This document shows, in pieces, positions 1-6,714 of a DNA stretch of 9,870 nucleotides. Position 1 is the stretch's first letter, and every line of letters begins with the position of its first letter. The position numbers and the translations under genes are program-made. The notes under the pieces are model-generated. The model saw only the letters and a list, made by a program, of their open reading frames with translations. It did no database searches and was not told the origin of the DNA. This DNA comes from Gammaproteobacteria bacterium. Lineage in GTDB: Bacteria; Pseudomonadota; Gammaproteobacteria; GRL18. Location: assembly GCA_023144715.1 (NCBI GenBank), contig JAGLFC010000159.1, positions 1-9,870 of the forward strand, written 5' to 3'.

Positions 1-1253
1 TCTTGTCTGATCATATAAGGAAAATGTTCAGCAGTGACGCTTGACCATTCAATTGTTGAGCTATTAATTTCTTTCCCTTTAGCATCAATCACAATCATAT
101 TTTTCTTTTTTAAATAAAAAGGATCTTTTTTAATTTTAGGTAAAATATCCTGAGATAAAATAGTAGGTGGTATTGTCCAAGTTGGATTTAACACAATGTA
201 TTCAATTTCATCTTGAAAAATAGGGGTTTGGCGATATTCTTTGCCGACCTGAACTTTAGATTGCCAAACCACTTTATTATTTTGTACATAGTAGACTTTA
301 TAGCCTGCTACATTGACTAACACAAATTCATCGGATAAACTCGTTTTGACCCAACGCACTCGTTCAAGATTTGCTTTTATTTGTTCAATACGTTGGCTGA
401 CAGATATATTCATTTGTATCAAACTACCTTTACCAATAATACCATCGACATCCAGATTATAGTGATATTGAAACTTTTTAACGGCTGCTTCTAATGTATT
501 ATCATAAAGATTTTGATCAGCAGTTAAACCTTGCTCAAGATAACCATTTATTTCTAATCGTTTTCTAATCAGAGGTATACGTACATCTTGCATACTGGGT
601 TTAATCACTGATCCTTGAGGGATATTCTGCCAGCCTCCTCTTTTTTCAATCTTTTGATAAAATGCTAATCCTTTGATCAACCCTTTATATAAAACCCCTA
701 AATCTGTTAATTCTTGCAAAAATTGATCTAAGGTCTTTTTAGATCTAAGCACTTGTGCTAACTTGGCAATAGGATCTTTATATTGAAATTCTCGTTTAAT
801 ATTCCAATCTTGACTCATTTCAGAGGCTATGACTTTGCCAAAACGTAGATGATAGACCAAACGAATAAAGGCATCTGTAAGAATAATATCAATGTTAGCA
901 CGTTGTTTATGATAATCTTTGATTTGAGTGCCTAATGCTTTTTTAATGGTTTGATAATCATAATCTTTAGGTGATAATCCAACGTATGTACTGTCTTTAA
1001 TTGCTTTTAATAAACGCTCTATCATTGGCTTACTTTTCCAAACAATTCGATAGTGCGTTCGACTATAAAATTGACGTATAAAGTTTGACATGATGATAGG
1101 ATGTTGATCGATCTTTAATGTTTTATTATGAGTATTATCTAATTGTATCTGTAATTGTTGCGAAAATTGCTCAGTATCACTAGAAGTGATTTTTGCAAAT
1201 ACTGAAGAGTGTAAAAATAAGCCTATAAACATACAAAAAAAGAGTTTAAACAT
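1..1253 (-). CDS. ldtD: L,D-transpeptidase, LdtD/YcbB type (partial, C-terminus outside window)
   Basis: This is the N-terminal 417 residues of a periplasmic L,D-transpeptidase, an enzyme that forms 3-3 (mDAP-mDAP) crosslinks in peptidoglycan. The frame is open from an ATG at 1253 to the window edge. Residues 1-20 are a Sec signal peptide (MFKLFFCMF... ending SSVFA, cleavage after Ala20). A scaffold region follows, then a peptidoglycan-binding domain at about 225-280 (KKFQYHYNLDVDGIIGKGS), then the start of the YkuD catalytic domain from about 306 (FVLVNVAGYKVYYVQ). The family motif NPTWTIPPTI lies near 351-360. The catalytic His/Cys motif (HxxxxxxSxGCxR) would lie beyond base 1, so catalytic integrity cannot be judged. 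The gene diverges from mepK, whose product cuts the same bond type; in E. coli ycbB and ycbK are also neighbours. The layout (signal, PG-binding domain, late YkuD domain) fits LdtD better than the small ErfK/YbiS enzymes. Confidence 0.9.
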   Translation of the reverse strand, partial: MFKLFFCMFIGLFLHSSVFAKITSSDTEQFSQQLQIQLDNTHNKTLKIDQHPIIMSNFIRQFYSRTHYRIVWKSKPMIERLLKAIKDSTYVGLSPKDYDYQTIKKALGTQIKDYHKQRANIDIILTDAFIRLVYHLRFGKVIASEMSQDWNIKREFQYKDPIAKLAQVLRSKKTLDQFLQELTDLGVLYKGLIKGLAFYQKIEKRGGWQNIPQGSVIKPSMQDVRIPLIRKRLEINGYLEQGLTADQNLYDNTLEAAVKKFQYHYNLDVDGIIGKGSLIQMNISVSQRIEQIKANLERVRWVKTSLSDEFVLVNVAGYKVYYVQNNKVVWQSKVQVGKEYRQTPIFQDEIEYIVLNPTWTIPPTILSQDILPKIKKDPFYLKKKNMIVIDAKGKEINSSTIEWSSVTAEHFPYMIRQ

Positions 1254-1342
1254 AGTAACCCATGAAATTAATATTAAATTGAAACTAATCGTTTTAAAAA
1301 GTGTCGAACCATATAACATTCATAATTATAGTCGATAGAAGC
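1254..1342. promoter_or_regulatory. Divergent intergenic region between ldtD and mepK
   Basis: These 89 bp separate two genes read outward, so promoters for both should lie here or just inside the GTG-extended part of mepK. The sequence is strongly AT-rich. A TTGAAA at 1279-1284 and TATAAC at 1312-1317 resemble -35 and -10 boxes, but their spacing is too long for one sigma70 promoter, and no clean pair is visible on either strand. No strong Shine-Dalgarno precedes either start codon. Confidence 0.3.
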
Positions 1343-1894
1343 ATGTCACAACAAATATCATTACCAAATTTTTCCAAAAGAACCTTTATTAAAACACTTC
1401 TTAGTGCCTCTTTTTCTATTCCTTTTATACCATCAGCCTTTGCTAAAAAAAATACTCGAAAATTGTCTTTTTATCATACTCATACAGGCAAAAGTTTATC
1501 TATTACCTATCACGATGGACAGTCTTTTATAAAACCTGCATTACAAGAAATTAATCAGTTTTTAGGTGATTTTCGTACAGGTGAGCATTATCCAATAGAT
1601 ACTCGCTTACTGGATGGTTTATATTTATTGCAACAAACTGCTAATAATAAAGATAAATTTGAAATTATTTCTGCCTATCGTTCTCCTAAAACAAATCAAC
1701 AATTACGTAATAAAAGTAAAAATGTGGCAAAACGTAGTTTACACATGCAGGGTAAAGCTATTGATGTACGTTTGAGAGGAATCAATACAAAAAAATTACA
1801 ACAATTAGCAAAATCATTAAAAATTGGAGGGGTAGGCTATTATAAACGTTCTGATTTTATTCATTTAGACACAGGACGAGTCCGTTATTGGTAA
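1343..1894 (+). CDS. mepK: Murein endopeptidase MepK (YcbK, DUF882/M15A family)
   Basis: This is a zinc-dependent peptidoglycan endopeptidase; E. coli MepK (YcbK) cleaves mDAP-mDAP 3-3 crosslinks and, less well, 4-3 ones. From the ATG at 1343 the protein is 183 residues, almost the length of E. coli YcbK (182). A GTG at 1301 in the same frame would add 14 residues including a hydrophobic FIIIV stretch ahead of the signal, which is why I prefer 1343, although its ribosome-binding site (AGAAG, very close) is poor. Residues 1-34 look like a Tat signal, with SKRTFIK at 11-17, a hydrophobic core and SAFA before cleavage. The mature part has SAYRSPKTN (110-118) and the metal ligands His134 and Asp141 (LHMQGKAID) and His174 (FIHLDTG), in the spacing seen in YcbK. 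GGVGYY at 162-167 is also family-typical. It is divergent from the LdtD-type transpeptidase and ends directly against the holC stop codon. Confidence 0.92.
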   Translation: MSQQISLPNFSKRTFIKTLLSASFSIPFIPSAFAKKNTRKLSFYHTHTGKSLSITYHDGQSFIKPALQEINQFLGDFRTGEHYPIDTRLLDGLYLLQQTANNKDKFEIISAYRSPKTNQQLRNKSKNVAKRSLHMQGKAIDVRLRGINTKKLQQLAKSLKIGGVGYYKRSDFIHLDTGRVRYW

Positions 1895-2353
1895 TTAGAG
1901 ATCATATTTTGTTAATTGATGCCCAGCATTCAAATAAATACGATAACGTTTTCTAGCTGCTTGCTTTTCCTCGAGATTAACACTGACTAATTCAGCCATT
2001 CTGGTAAAATCTTGAAAATATTCTGGGATCTCATGGCTTAAATTAATTAAAAATGGATAGCTTTTAGGGATTGTGTTATCAGTCATATTAGAATAAATGA
2101 TAATAGGATAAGAATAGGCTTTATCGATCTTATGATCATCATGGGTATGCAAATCAAATTCATTACTATGTGCTAAAAAACTATCTATTTTAAAGTTCCA
2201 TAGTAAGTCATCTAATTGCTGTGCTTGAACCATTGATTTTGTATAAATAATCGTTTGCATTGTTTGAGCAATTGCTTTTTCACACAGTTGACACACCATG
2301 CGGTTAATATCTCTTTGTGAATGTTCAGCTAAAATATAAAAATCAATTTGCAT
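1895..2353 (-). CDS. holC: DNA polymerase III chi subunit HolC
   Basis: HolC (chi) is the clamp-loader accessory subunit that links DNA polymerase III holoenzyme to SSB, usually with psi (HolD). The product is 152 residues from the ATG at 2353, close to the 147 of E. coli. A TTG at 2383 in frame would overlap pepA by 20 bases and add ten residues not expected in the family; the ATG start places the first beta strand (MQIDFYILAE) where E. coli chi begins. Family features are LDDLLWNFKIDSFLAHS at 47-63, a hydrophobic strand with FLINLSHEIPEYF at 101-113, and the C-terminal RYRIYLNAGHQL at 136-147 (E. coli: RYKAYRVAGFNL). It lies 10 bp downstream of pepA, the conserved pepA-holC order, but valS, often next, is replaced by convergent mepK. 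The stop codon immediately adjoins that of mepK. Confidence 0.9.
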   Translation of the reverse strand: MQIDFYILAEHSQRDINRMVCQLCEKAIAQTMQTIIYTKSMVQAQQLDDLLWNFKIDSFLAHSNEFDLHTHDDHKIDKAYSYPIIIYSNMTDNTIPKSYPFLINLSHEIPEYFQDFTRMAELVSVNLEEKQAARKRYRIYLNAGHQLTKYDL

Positions 2354-2363
2354 GGTATCAATA

Positions 2364-3857
2364 TTATTTTTTACTGTGATCAATCACATACTGAGTTAAT
2401 AAAGAAACAGGACGACCTGTTGATCCTTTATTATTCCCTGATTGCCAAGCAACGCCTGCAATATCCAAATGTGCCCATTGATATTTTTTGCAAAATGCGG
2501 ATAAAAATATGGCCGCAGTCACTGAACCTGCTGCTTTACCACCAATATTTGCTAGATCAGCAAAATTACTTTGTAATTGCTCCTGATACTCTTCCCACAA
2601 AGGCATTTCCCACACTCGATCTCCCGTTGTTTTACCCGCATTTTTTAAATCATGAGCTAATGGACTATGATTACTATATAAAGCAGCAGCATGTTGACCT
2701 AGAGCAATCACACAAGCCCCTGTTAAAGTGGCCACATCGACGACAACCGCAGGATTAAATTGCTCGCAATAACTCAGTGCATCACATAAAATTAAGCGAC
2801 CTTCCGCATCAGTATTGAGTATTTCAATGGTCGTACCTGAATAACTAGTGACAATATCACCCGGTTTACTGGCCAGACCATCAGGTAAATTTTCAGTGGC
2901 AGGAATGACCGCAATGACATTTGTTTTAAGCTGTAGTTCAGCAATGGCATTGATTGTCCCTAGTACACTGGCAGCACCACACATATCATATTTCATTTCA
3001 TCCATGCCAGCACCTGGTTTTAAGGAGATACCACCCGAATCAAAGGTGACACCTTTACCAACAAGGCAAATAGGAGCCATTTCTGAATCCATATTTTGAT
3101 ATTTCATTACAATCAGTTTAGCAGCTTGGCGACTGCCCTTAGAGACCGATAAAAAAGCATTCATACCGAGTTCTTTAAGTTGTTGCTCTTCTAAAATTTC
3201 AACATCAAGATGCTCATAGACTCGGCTAAGCGATTTAGCACGATCAGCAAGGTAAGAAGGCGTACAAATATTACCCGGCATATTACCTAAATCTTTAGCA
3301 ACAGTAATACCTTGAGTAATTGCCATACCTTCTCGTACGGCTTGTTCACCATCAGCCAAATCTCGACGATTAGAAACAGTAAGAACAATTTTTCTCAAAG
3401 GACGACGTGTACTATTTTTTTTACTTTTTAATTGATCAAAACGATACAAAGTACTTTGTGCCGCTTCTATCGCATGACGAATACGTTGTGAACTATCACA
3501 TGTTTTAACAGGCAATTCAGTAAGGTAAAATATTGCTTCCATTGAGCCTGTATCATTTAAAATACGAACTGCATGAGAAATAACTTTACGGTATTGTGTA
3601 AAACTTAAATCACGTTCCCGACCACAACCTACTAATAAGATACGATCACACAGAGTGTTATCAATATTGTGTAGTAAAAGTGTTTGTCCTGCTTTGCCTT
3701 CTAAATCACCACGACGCAATAAACTAGAGATATAACCATCGGTTAAATCATCTAATCTTTGTGCTGAAGGGCTTAAACGTCTAGGTTCATAAACCCCTAC
3801 TACTACACAGGCAATTCTTTGTTTCTCGGGGCTACCACTTTTTACACTAAATTCCAT
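2364..3857 (-). CDS. pepA: Cytosolic leucyl aminopeptidase PepA (M17)
   Basis: PepA is a hexameric two-metal cytosolic aminopeptidase that removes N-terminal leucine and other residues; in E. coli it also binds DNA in Xer recombination and carAB control. The product is 497 residues (E. coli 503). The N-terminal domain covers about 1-160 and the catalytic domain 165-497. All active-site residues are present with a constant two-residue offset from E. coli: Lys268 and Asp273 (VGKGVTFDSGG), Lys280, Asp291, Asp350 and Glu352 with Arg354 in the M17 signature NTDAEGRL. The ATG at 3857 has a good ribosome-binding site (TGGAG, 5-base spacer). It heads the pepA-holC operon and diverges from lptF, as in many gammaproteobacteria. 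Nothing appears broken. Confidence 0.97.
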   Translation of the reverse strand: MEFSVKSGSPEKQRIACVVVGVYEPRRLSPSAQRLDDLTDGYISSLLRRGDLEGKAGQTLLLHNIDNTLCDRILLVGCGRERDLSFTQYRKVISHAVRILNDTGSMEAIFYLTELPVKTCDSSQRIRHAIEAAQSTLYRFDQLKSKKNSTRRPLRKIVLTVSNRRDLADGEQAVREGMAITQGITVAKDLGNMPGNICTPSYLADRAKSLSRVYEHLDVEILEEQQLKELGMNAFLSVSKGSRQAAKLIVMKYQNMDSEMAPICLVGKGVTFDSGGISLKPGAGMDEMKYDMCGAASVLGTINAIAELQLKTNVIAVIPATENLPDGLASKPGDIVTSYSGTTIEILNTDAEGRLILCDALSYCEQFNPAVVVDVATLTGACVIALGQHAAALYSNHSPLAHDLKNAGKTTGDRVWEMPLWEEYQEQLQSNFADLANIGGKAAGSVTAAIFLSAFCKKYQWAHLDIAGVAWQSGNNKGSTGRPVSLLTQYVIDHSKK

Positions 3858-4035
3858 ATCGACTCCAGAATGATAAAAATATAAAATATTGTATTATGAC
3901 TGCATGATAAACATAATGAGTTATTAACTAGTAAGTAGTTTAGTGAAAAATATAAACTAATCCAGTAAAATATACAATTTTATTAGAAAAATAACACTTT
4001 CATAATAATTTCTAACTGTAAGAGAGACTAAGCAC
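3858..4035. promoter_or_regulatory. Divergent pepA / lptF promoter region
   Basis: This 178-bp AT-rich spacer must carry start signals for the minus-strand pepA-holC unit and the plus-strand lptF unit. One plus-strand candidate is TTGTAT (3889-3894), a 17-base spacer and CATAAT (3912-3917), which would give a leader of roughly 110 bases for lptF. Its -35 matches consensus at only three of six positions. ATTATG (3893-3898) and CATAAT (3912-3917) also form a small inverted repeat. AGAGAG at 4021-4026 is a plausible ribosome-binding site for the TTG start of lptF. No ORF or RNA gene is visible here. Confidence 0.35.
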
Positions 4036-5115
4036 TTGATTATTCGAGATTATATCATTAAAGAAGTACTCAGAACCTTTGCAGGGGTTTTTATTGTTAT
4101 ATTTCTGATTATTTTAAGTACACAATTTTTAAGAGCATTATCACTTGTGGTCGATGGAAAAATTGCACTTGATTTTCTTTTTTCACTCATATTCTTTAAA
4201 AATTTAGAAAGTTTAACGCTTATTATTCCTTTAACCTTATTTGTATCAATTATATTAGCATTGAGTCGGCTTTATAAAGACAGTGAAATGGTGGCTTTAT
4301 CAGCCTGTGGTATTGATCCTATGGCGCTCTTAAAAAGTATCTTAATCGTTATTTTTATGTTTGTTTTTTTAGAAGCAGGTTTATCCATGATTGTAGCACC
4401 TTGGGCAAATTATAAAGTCCAATATGCTGAAGAAGCCTTTAAATCACAAGCGGATCTTGAATTAATTACTCCCGGTCAATTTAATATTGCTGATCAGGGT
4501 AAACGAGTGTTATTTACCCAAGAAATGCCCGAAGCCACCACATTAAAAAATGTTTTTCTTCATCTTGATAATGAAGATTCAGAAAGTGTACTGGTTTCTG
4601 AATATGCAACAATTGCTATGAATAGCAAACAAAATGCTCGTTATATTGTTTTTCAAGAAGGCAGTCGCTATGATGGCATACCAGGATCACTGGATTATAG
4701 AGTGGTTCACTTTAAGGATTACGGCGTGTTAATGGAAGGAAAAATGCCTAACAAAATTCGCTTAGATCGAGAATCTTTACGTTTGCCTTTACTTTTAAAT
4801 AGTACAAAAGCATCCTATAAAGCAGAATTACAATGGCGTATTTCACAAGTATTAATGATGATCTTATTGGCAATGCTGGCTGTTCCTTTAAGTAAAACAA
4901 AGCCTAGGCAAGGGCGTTATGGTAAAATGGCATTGGCTATTTTAATTTATATTGCTTATTCCAATTTATTAGTCGTTGCCATGAATTGGGTAAGAAAAGA
5001 AGTCGTACCCTCTTCCTTTGGAATGTGGTGGGTGCATAGTTTATTTTTATTATTATTTTTAATTCTTTTTTCTTATCAAATGGGTTGGTTTAATCGCTTT
5101 AAGCACAAAGCTTAA
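4036..5115 (+). CDS. lptF: LPS export ABC transporter permease LptF
   Basis: LptF is one of the two inner-membrane subunits of the LptB2FG ABC transporter, which extracts lipopolysaccharide from the inner membrane and pushes it along the LptC-A-D bridge. The 359-residue product has the family architecture: three N-terminal membrane helices (about 13-33, 59-78, 101-121), a periplasmic beta-jellyroll domain (about 125-265), then three more helices (about 270-287, 298-317, 331-348). LYKDSEMVALSACGI at 79-93 is the cytoplasmic coupling helix with its conserved Glu that contacts LptB, and PRQGR at 290-294 is the conserved motif after helix 4. The start is a TTG preceded by AGAGAG at 9 bases; the N-terminus MIIRDYIIKEVL matches the family, and no ATG lies nearby. 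The expected partner lptG does not follow; a Sel1-repeat gene does. Confidence 0.95.
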   Translation: MIIRDYIIKEVLRTFAGVFIVIFLIILSTQFLRALSLVVDGKIALDFLFSLIFFKNLESLTLIIPLTLFVSIILALSRLYKDSEMVALSACGIDPMALLKSILIVIFMFVFLEAGLSMIVAPWANYKVQYAEEAFKSQADLELITPGQFNIADQGKRVLFTQEMPEATTLKNVFLHLDNEDSESVLVSEYATIAMNSKQNARYIVFQEGSRYDGIPGSLDYRVVHFKDYGVLMEGKMPNKIRLDRESLRLPLLLNSTKASYKAELQWRISQVLMMILLAMLAVPLSKTKPRQGRYGKMALAILIYIAYSNLLVVAMNWVRKEVVPSSFGMWWVHSLFLLLFLILFSYQMGWFNRFKHKA

Positions 5116-5137
5116 TGGTTTATTATTATAAATACAC

Positions 5138-5143
5138 AAGGAA
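5138..5143 (+). promoter_or_regulatory. Ribosome-binding site deciding the start of the Sel1-repeat gene
   Basis: AAGGAA sits 4 bases before the ATG at 5148. The in-frame ATG at 5115, which overlaps the lptF stop codon, lacks such a site and would put 11 polar and aromatic residues in front of a clear signal peptide. The site therefore favours 5148. Confidence 0.65.
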
Positions 5144-5147
5144 CATT

Positions 5148-5612
5148 ATGAAATATTTACTCGTATTAACACTTATTTTCGTCAATCAAATGGCGTATGC
5201 CAAAAGCAATAAATGTGTCGATTTAATGCAAAAACAAAGCTATTATGAAGCCGCAGATGTGTGTAAAATCATGGCAAAAAAAGGAGAACGAAATGCACAA
5301 TTTTCATTGGCTGTAATGTATTATCAAGGCAATGGTATGATGTCCAATATGAATGATTCACAAAAATGGATGCGTAAAGCCGCTTTACAAAATCATAATC
5401 AGGCACAATATAATCTAGGTCTTATGATAGCCAATGGGCAAGGCAGTGAAGCTGATTTGATTGAAGCTTATGCTTGGCTGACTATTTCAGCTGAAAATGG
5501 TTATTCAGTTGCTAATGATTCCGTACAACAGTTAGGCAGTGAACTTTCTTCAAGTGAAAAAAAGCAAACGGTCACAGAAATCGCTCGTATTAAAAAAAGT
5601 TTAAAACAATAA
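5148..5612 (+). CDS. Secreted Sel1-repeat (TPR-like) protein
   Basis: This is a small exported helical-repeat protein of 154 residues with no known enzymatic role. Residues 1-18 are a Sec signal peptide (MKYLLVLTLIFVNQMAYA). Two Sel1-like repeats follow, at about 47-82 (NAQFSLAVMYYQGNGM) and 83-118 (NQAQYNLGLMIANGQGS ... AYAWLTISAENG), after a degenerate first helix pair. Cys23 and Cys39 in that first pair could form a disulfide in the periplasm; this is inferred from spacing only. Sel1-repeat proteins usually act as protein-binding scaffolds. It begins 32 bp after lptF and is probably co-transcribed with it, occupying the position lptG normally has. It shows no similarity to LptG: no further membrane helix is present. 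Its function is unknown. Confidence 0.85.
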   Translation: MKYLLVLTLIFVNQMAYAKSNKCVDLMQKQSYYEAADVCKIMAKKGERNAQFSLAVMYYQGNGMMSNMNDSQKWMRKAALQNHNQAQYNLGLMIANGQGSEADLIEAYAWLTISAENGYSVANDSVQQLGSELSSSEKKQTVTEIARIKKSLKQ

Positions 5613-5638
5613 TTAAATAACCAACCTATTTTAATGCC

Positions 5639-5688
5639 TTCTATCATTTTATAGTCGCCTATAAAGAATCAGCTTTAGAATGATAGAA
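5639..5688. repeat. Perfect 10-bp inverted repeat enclosing a nested hairpin
   Basis: TTCTATCATT (5639-5648) is exactly complementary to AATGATAGAA (5679-5688). In RNA the pairing can extend to 5651/5676 with one G-U pair. Inside lies a second perfect palindrome, TTTATAG (5648-5654) and CTATAAA (5659-5665), around a TCGC loop. Together they can fold into a branched stem. It lies 27 bp past the Sel1-repeat gene and could end that transcript, but no T-run follows directly; T-rich sequence starts only at about 5700. A small intergenic repeat or MITE-like element is another possibility. Confidence 0.6.
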
Positions 5689-5790
5689 TTAGACCTTATG
5701 TTTATATTTTTCTTTATTTAAAACATATAAAATGAACATCTGTATACTATAAGGCTATCCTACTAATATTAAAATAGAATGAGAAATCGA
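5689..5790 (+). promoter_or_regulatory. Probable promoter region of the ATP-grasp operon
   Basis: This is AT-rich sequence ahead of four closely spaced genes. TATACT at 5743-5748 is the best -10 candidate, matching consensus at five of six positions, and would place transcription start near 5755. No convincing -35 box lies 16-18 bases upstream, so the promoter may be weak, activated or use another sigma factor. The placement is tentative. Confidence 0.3.
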
Positions 5791-6684
5791 ATGAAAAAAA
5801 TTGCAGTTGTAGGTATACCTGATAAATGGTCAACAGAAACATTGGCTGATGCCATAGAGCAACACACTGGATTTCGTCTAGTCATTGATATGAGTAAGGT
5901 GAGTTTAGATTTATCGGATAATAGTTTAAATTATCATCACGATGGTCAAAAAATTAATTTATGCGAATTAGATGGACTGATTATCAAAAAAATCAGTGCT
6001 GAATATAATCCCAACACTCTGGATAGATTAGAACTTTTATTGATTGCTCAATCTCAGGGAGTACAAATATTCAGTGCTCCTGACAAAATTATGCGCTTAA
6101 TTGACCGTTTAAGTTGTACCGTGACATTAAGAAAAGCAGGTCTACCAATGCCTGATACCATCGTCACCGAAAATATTGAAGAAGCCATAGAAGCCGTACA
6201 AAAATTTTCCAGTGCTGTTTTCAAGCCACTATTTTCAACCAAAGCACGTGGTATGGTGGTGATTGAGGCCAACACTTCTCCTGAACACATTAAAGCTGAA
6301 ATAGAACAATTTCAAGCAGAGCATCAAATGATGTATATCCAAAAGAAAGTGAATCTACCCGGACAAGATTTAGGTTTGGTTTTTTTAGGTGGTCAATATT
6401 TGGGCACTTATGCACGTGTCAATCAATCAGGTACATGGAATACCACGATTAATAGTGGTGGACGTTATGCGTCTTTTACCCCCTCTGAAGAAATCATTCA
6501 AATTGCCCAGAAGGCTCAAGATCTGTTTGCAATGGATTTTACCACCGTTGATATTGCTGAAACAGATGATGGTCCTATTGTCTTTGAGGTATCTGCCTTT
6601 GGTGGTTTTCAGGGAGCATTAGACGGTATTGGTATTAAGGCAGCAGAATTATACGCTGACTATGTTTTAAAGAAAATCGGATAA
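5791..6684 (+). CDS. RimK-like ATP-grasp ligase, GAK-system type
   Basis: This is an ATP-grasp enzyme: such proteins activate a carboxylate as acyl-phosphate and join it to an amine or thiol, RimK adding glutamate to ribosomal protein S6. From the ATG at 5791 (GAGAAA at 4 bases) it is 297 residues; an ATG at 5779 would add four. The N-terminal domain (KIAVVGIPDKWSTETLADA) recalls the family I know as 'GAK system ATP-grasp', found beside an HPr-kinase-related protein. RLIDRLSCTVTLRKAGLPMP (102-121) matches the segment before the ATP-grasp lid. Lys145 in AVFKPLFSTKARGM should contact ATP; the usual Gly-rich loop is altered. The catalytic end has VDIAE (253-257, Asp254) and FEVSAFGG (265-272): the metal-binding Glu266 is kept, but RimK's Asn two residues later is Ser268. 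The substrate is unknown. It is the first gene of a four-gene run with two phosphatases and a kinase-like protein. Confidence 0.85.
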   Translation: MKKIAVVGIPDKWSTETLADAIEQHTGFRLVIDMSKVSLDLSDNSLNYHHDGQKINLCELDGLIIKKISAEYNPNTLDRLELLLIAQSQGVQIFSAPDKIMRLIDRLSCTVTLRKAGLPMPDTIVTENIEEAIEAVQKFSSAVFKPLFSTKARGMVVIEANTSPEHIKAEIEQFQAEHQMMYIQKKVNLPGQDLGLVFLGGQYLGTYARVNQSGTWNTTINSGGRYASFTPSEEIIQIAQKAQDLFAMDFTTVDIAETDDGPIVFEVSAFGGFQGALDGIGIKAAELYADYVLKKIG

Positions 6685-6714
6685 AAGAGTCATTAACATT
6701 AGAGTATCACTGTT

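Noticed and set aside
1301..1342. GTG-initiated N-terminal extension of mepK
   Set aside because: It would put a hydrophobic stretch before the Tat-like signal and make the protein longer than YcbK; the ATG at 1343 gives a near-identical length and a normal signal.
2354..2383. TTG-initiated extension of holC overlapping pepA
   Set aside because: The extra ten residues are not expected in the family, and the ATG at 2353 matches the HolC N-terminus.
2348..2758. Plus-strand open frame of 136 codons opposite pepA and the start of holC
   Set aside because: It lies antisense to well-supported pepA coding sequence, has no ribosome-binding site and resembles no known protein.
2848..3099. Plus-strand open frame of 83 codons inside pepA
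   Set aside because: It is entirely antisense to the conserved metal-binding core of PepA; a shadow frame.
5639..5718. Classical rho-independent terminator after the Sel1-repeat gene
   Set aside because: The stem is AT-rich and no T-run follows within the usual few bases; the T-rich stretch begins about 12 bases later.
6054..6290. Minus-strand open frame inside the ATP-grasp gene
   Set aside because: It overlaps conserved ATP-grasp coding sequence and has no independent support.
6389..6622. Second plus-strand frame inside the ATP-grasp gene
   Set aside because: It is out of frame with the conserved C-terminal ATP-grasp motifs and looks like a shadow.
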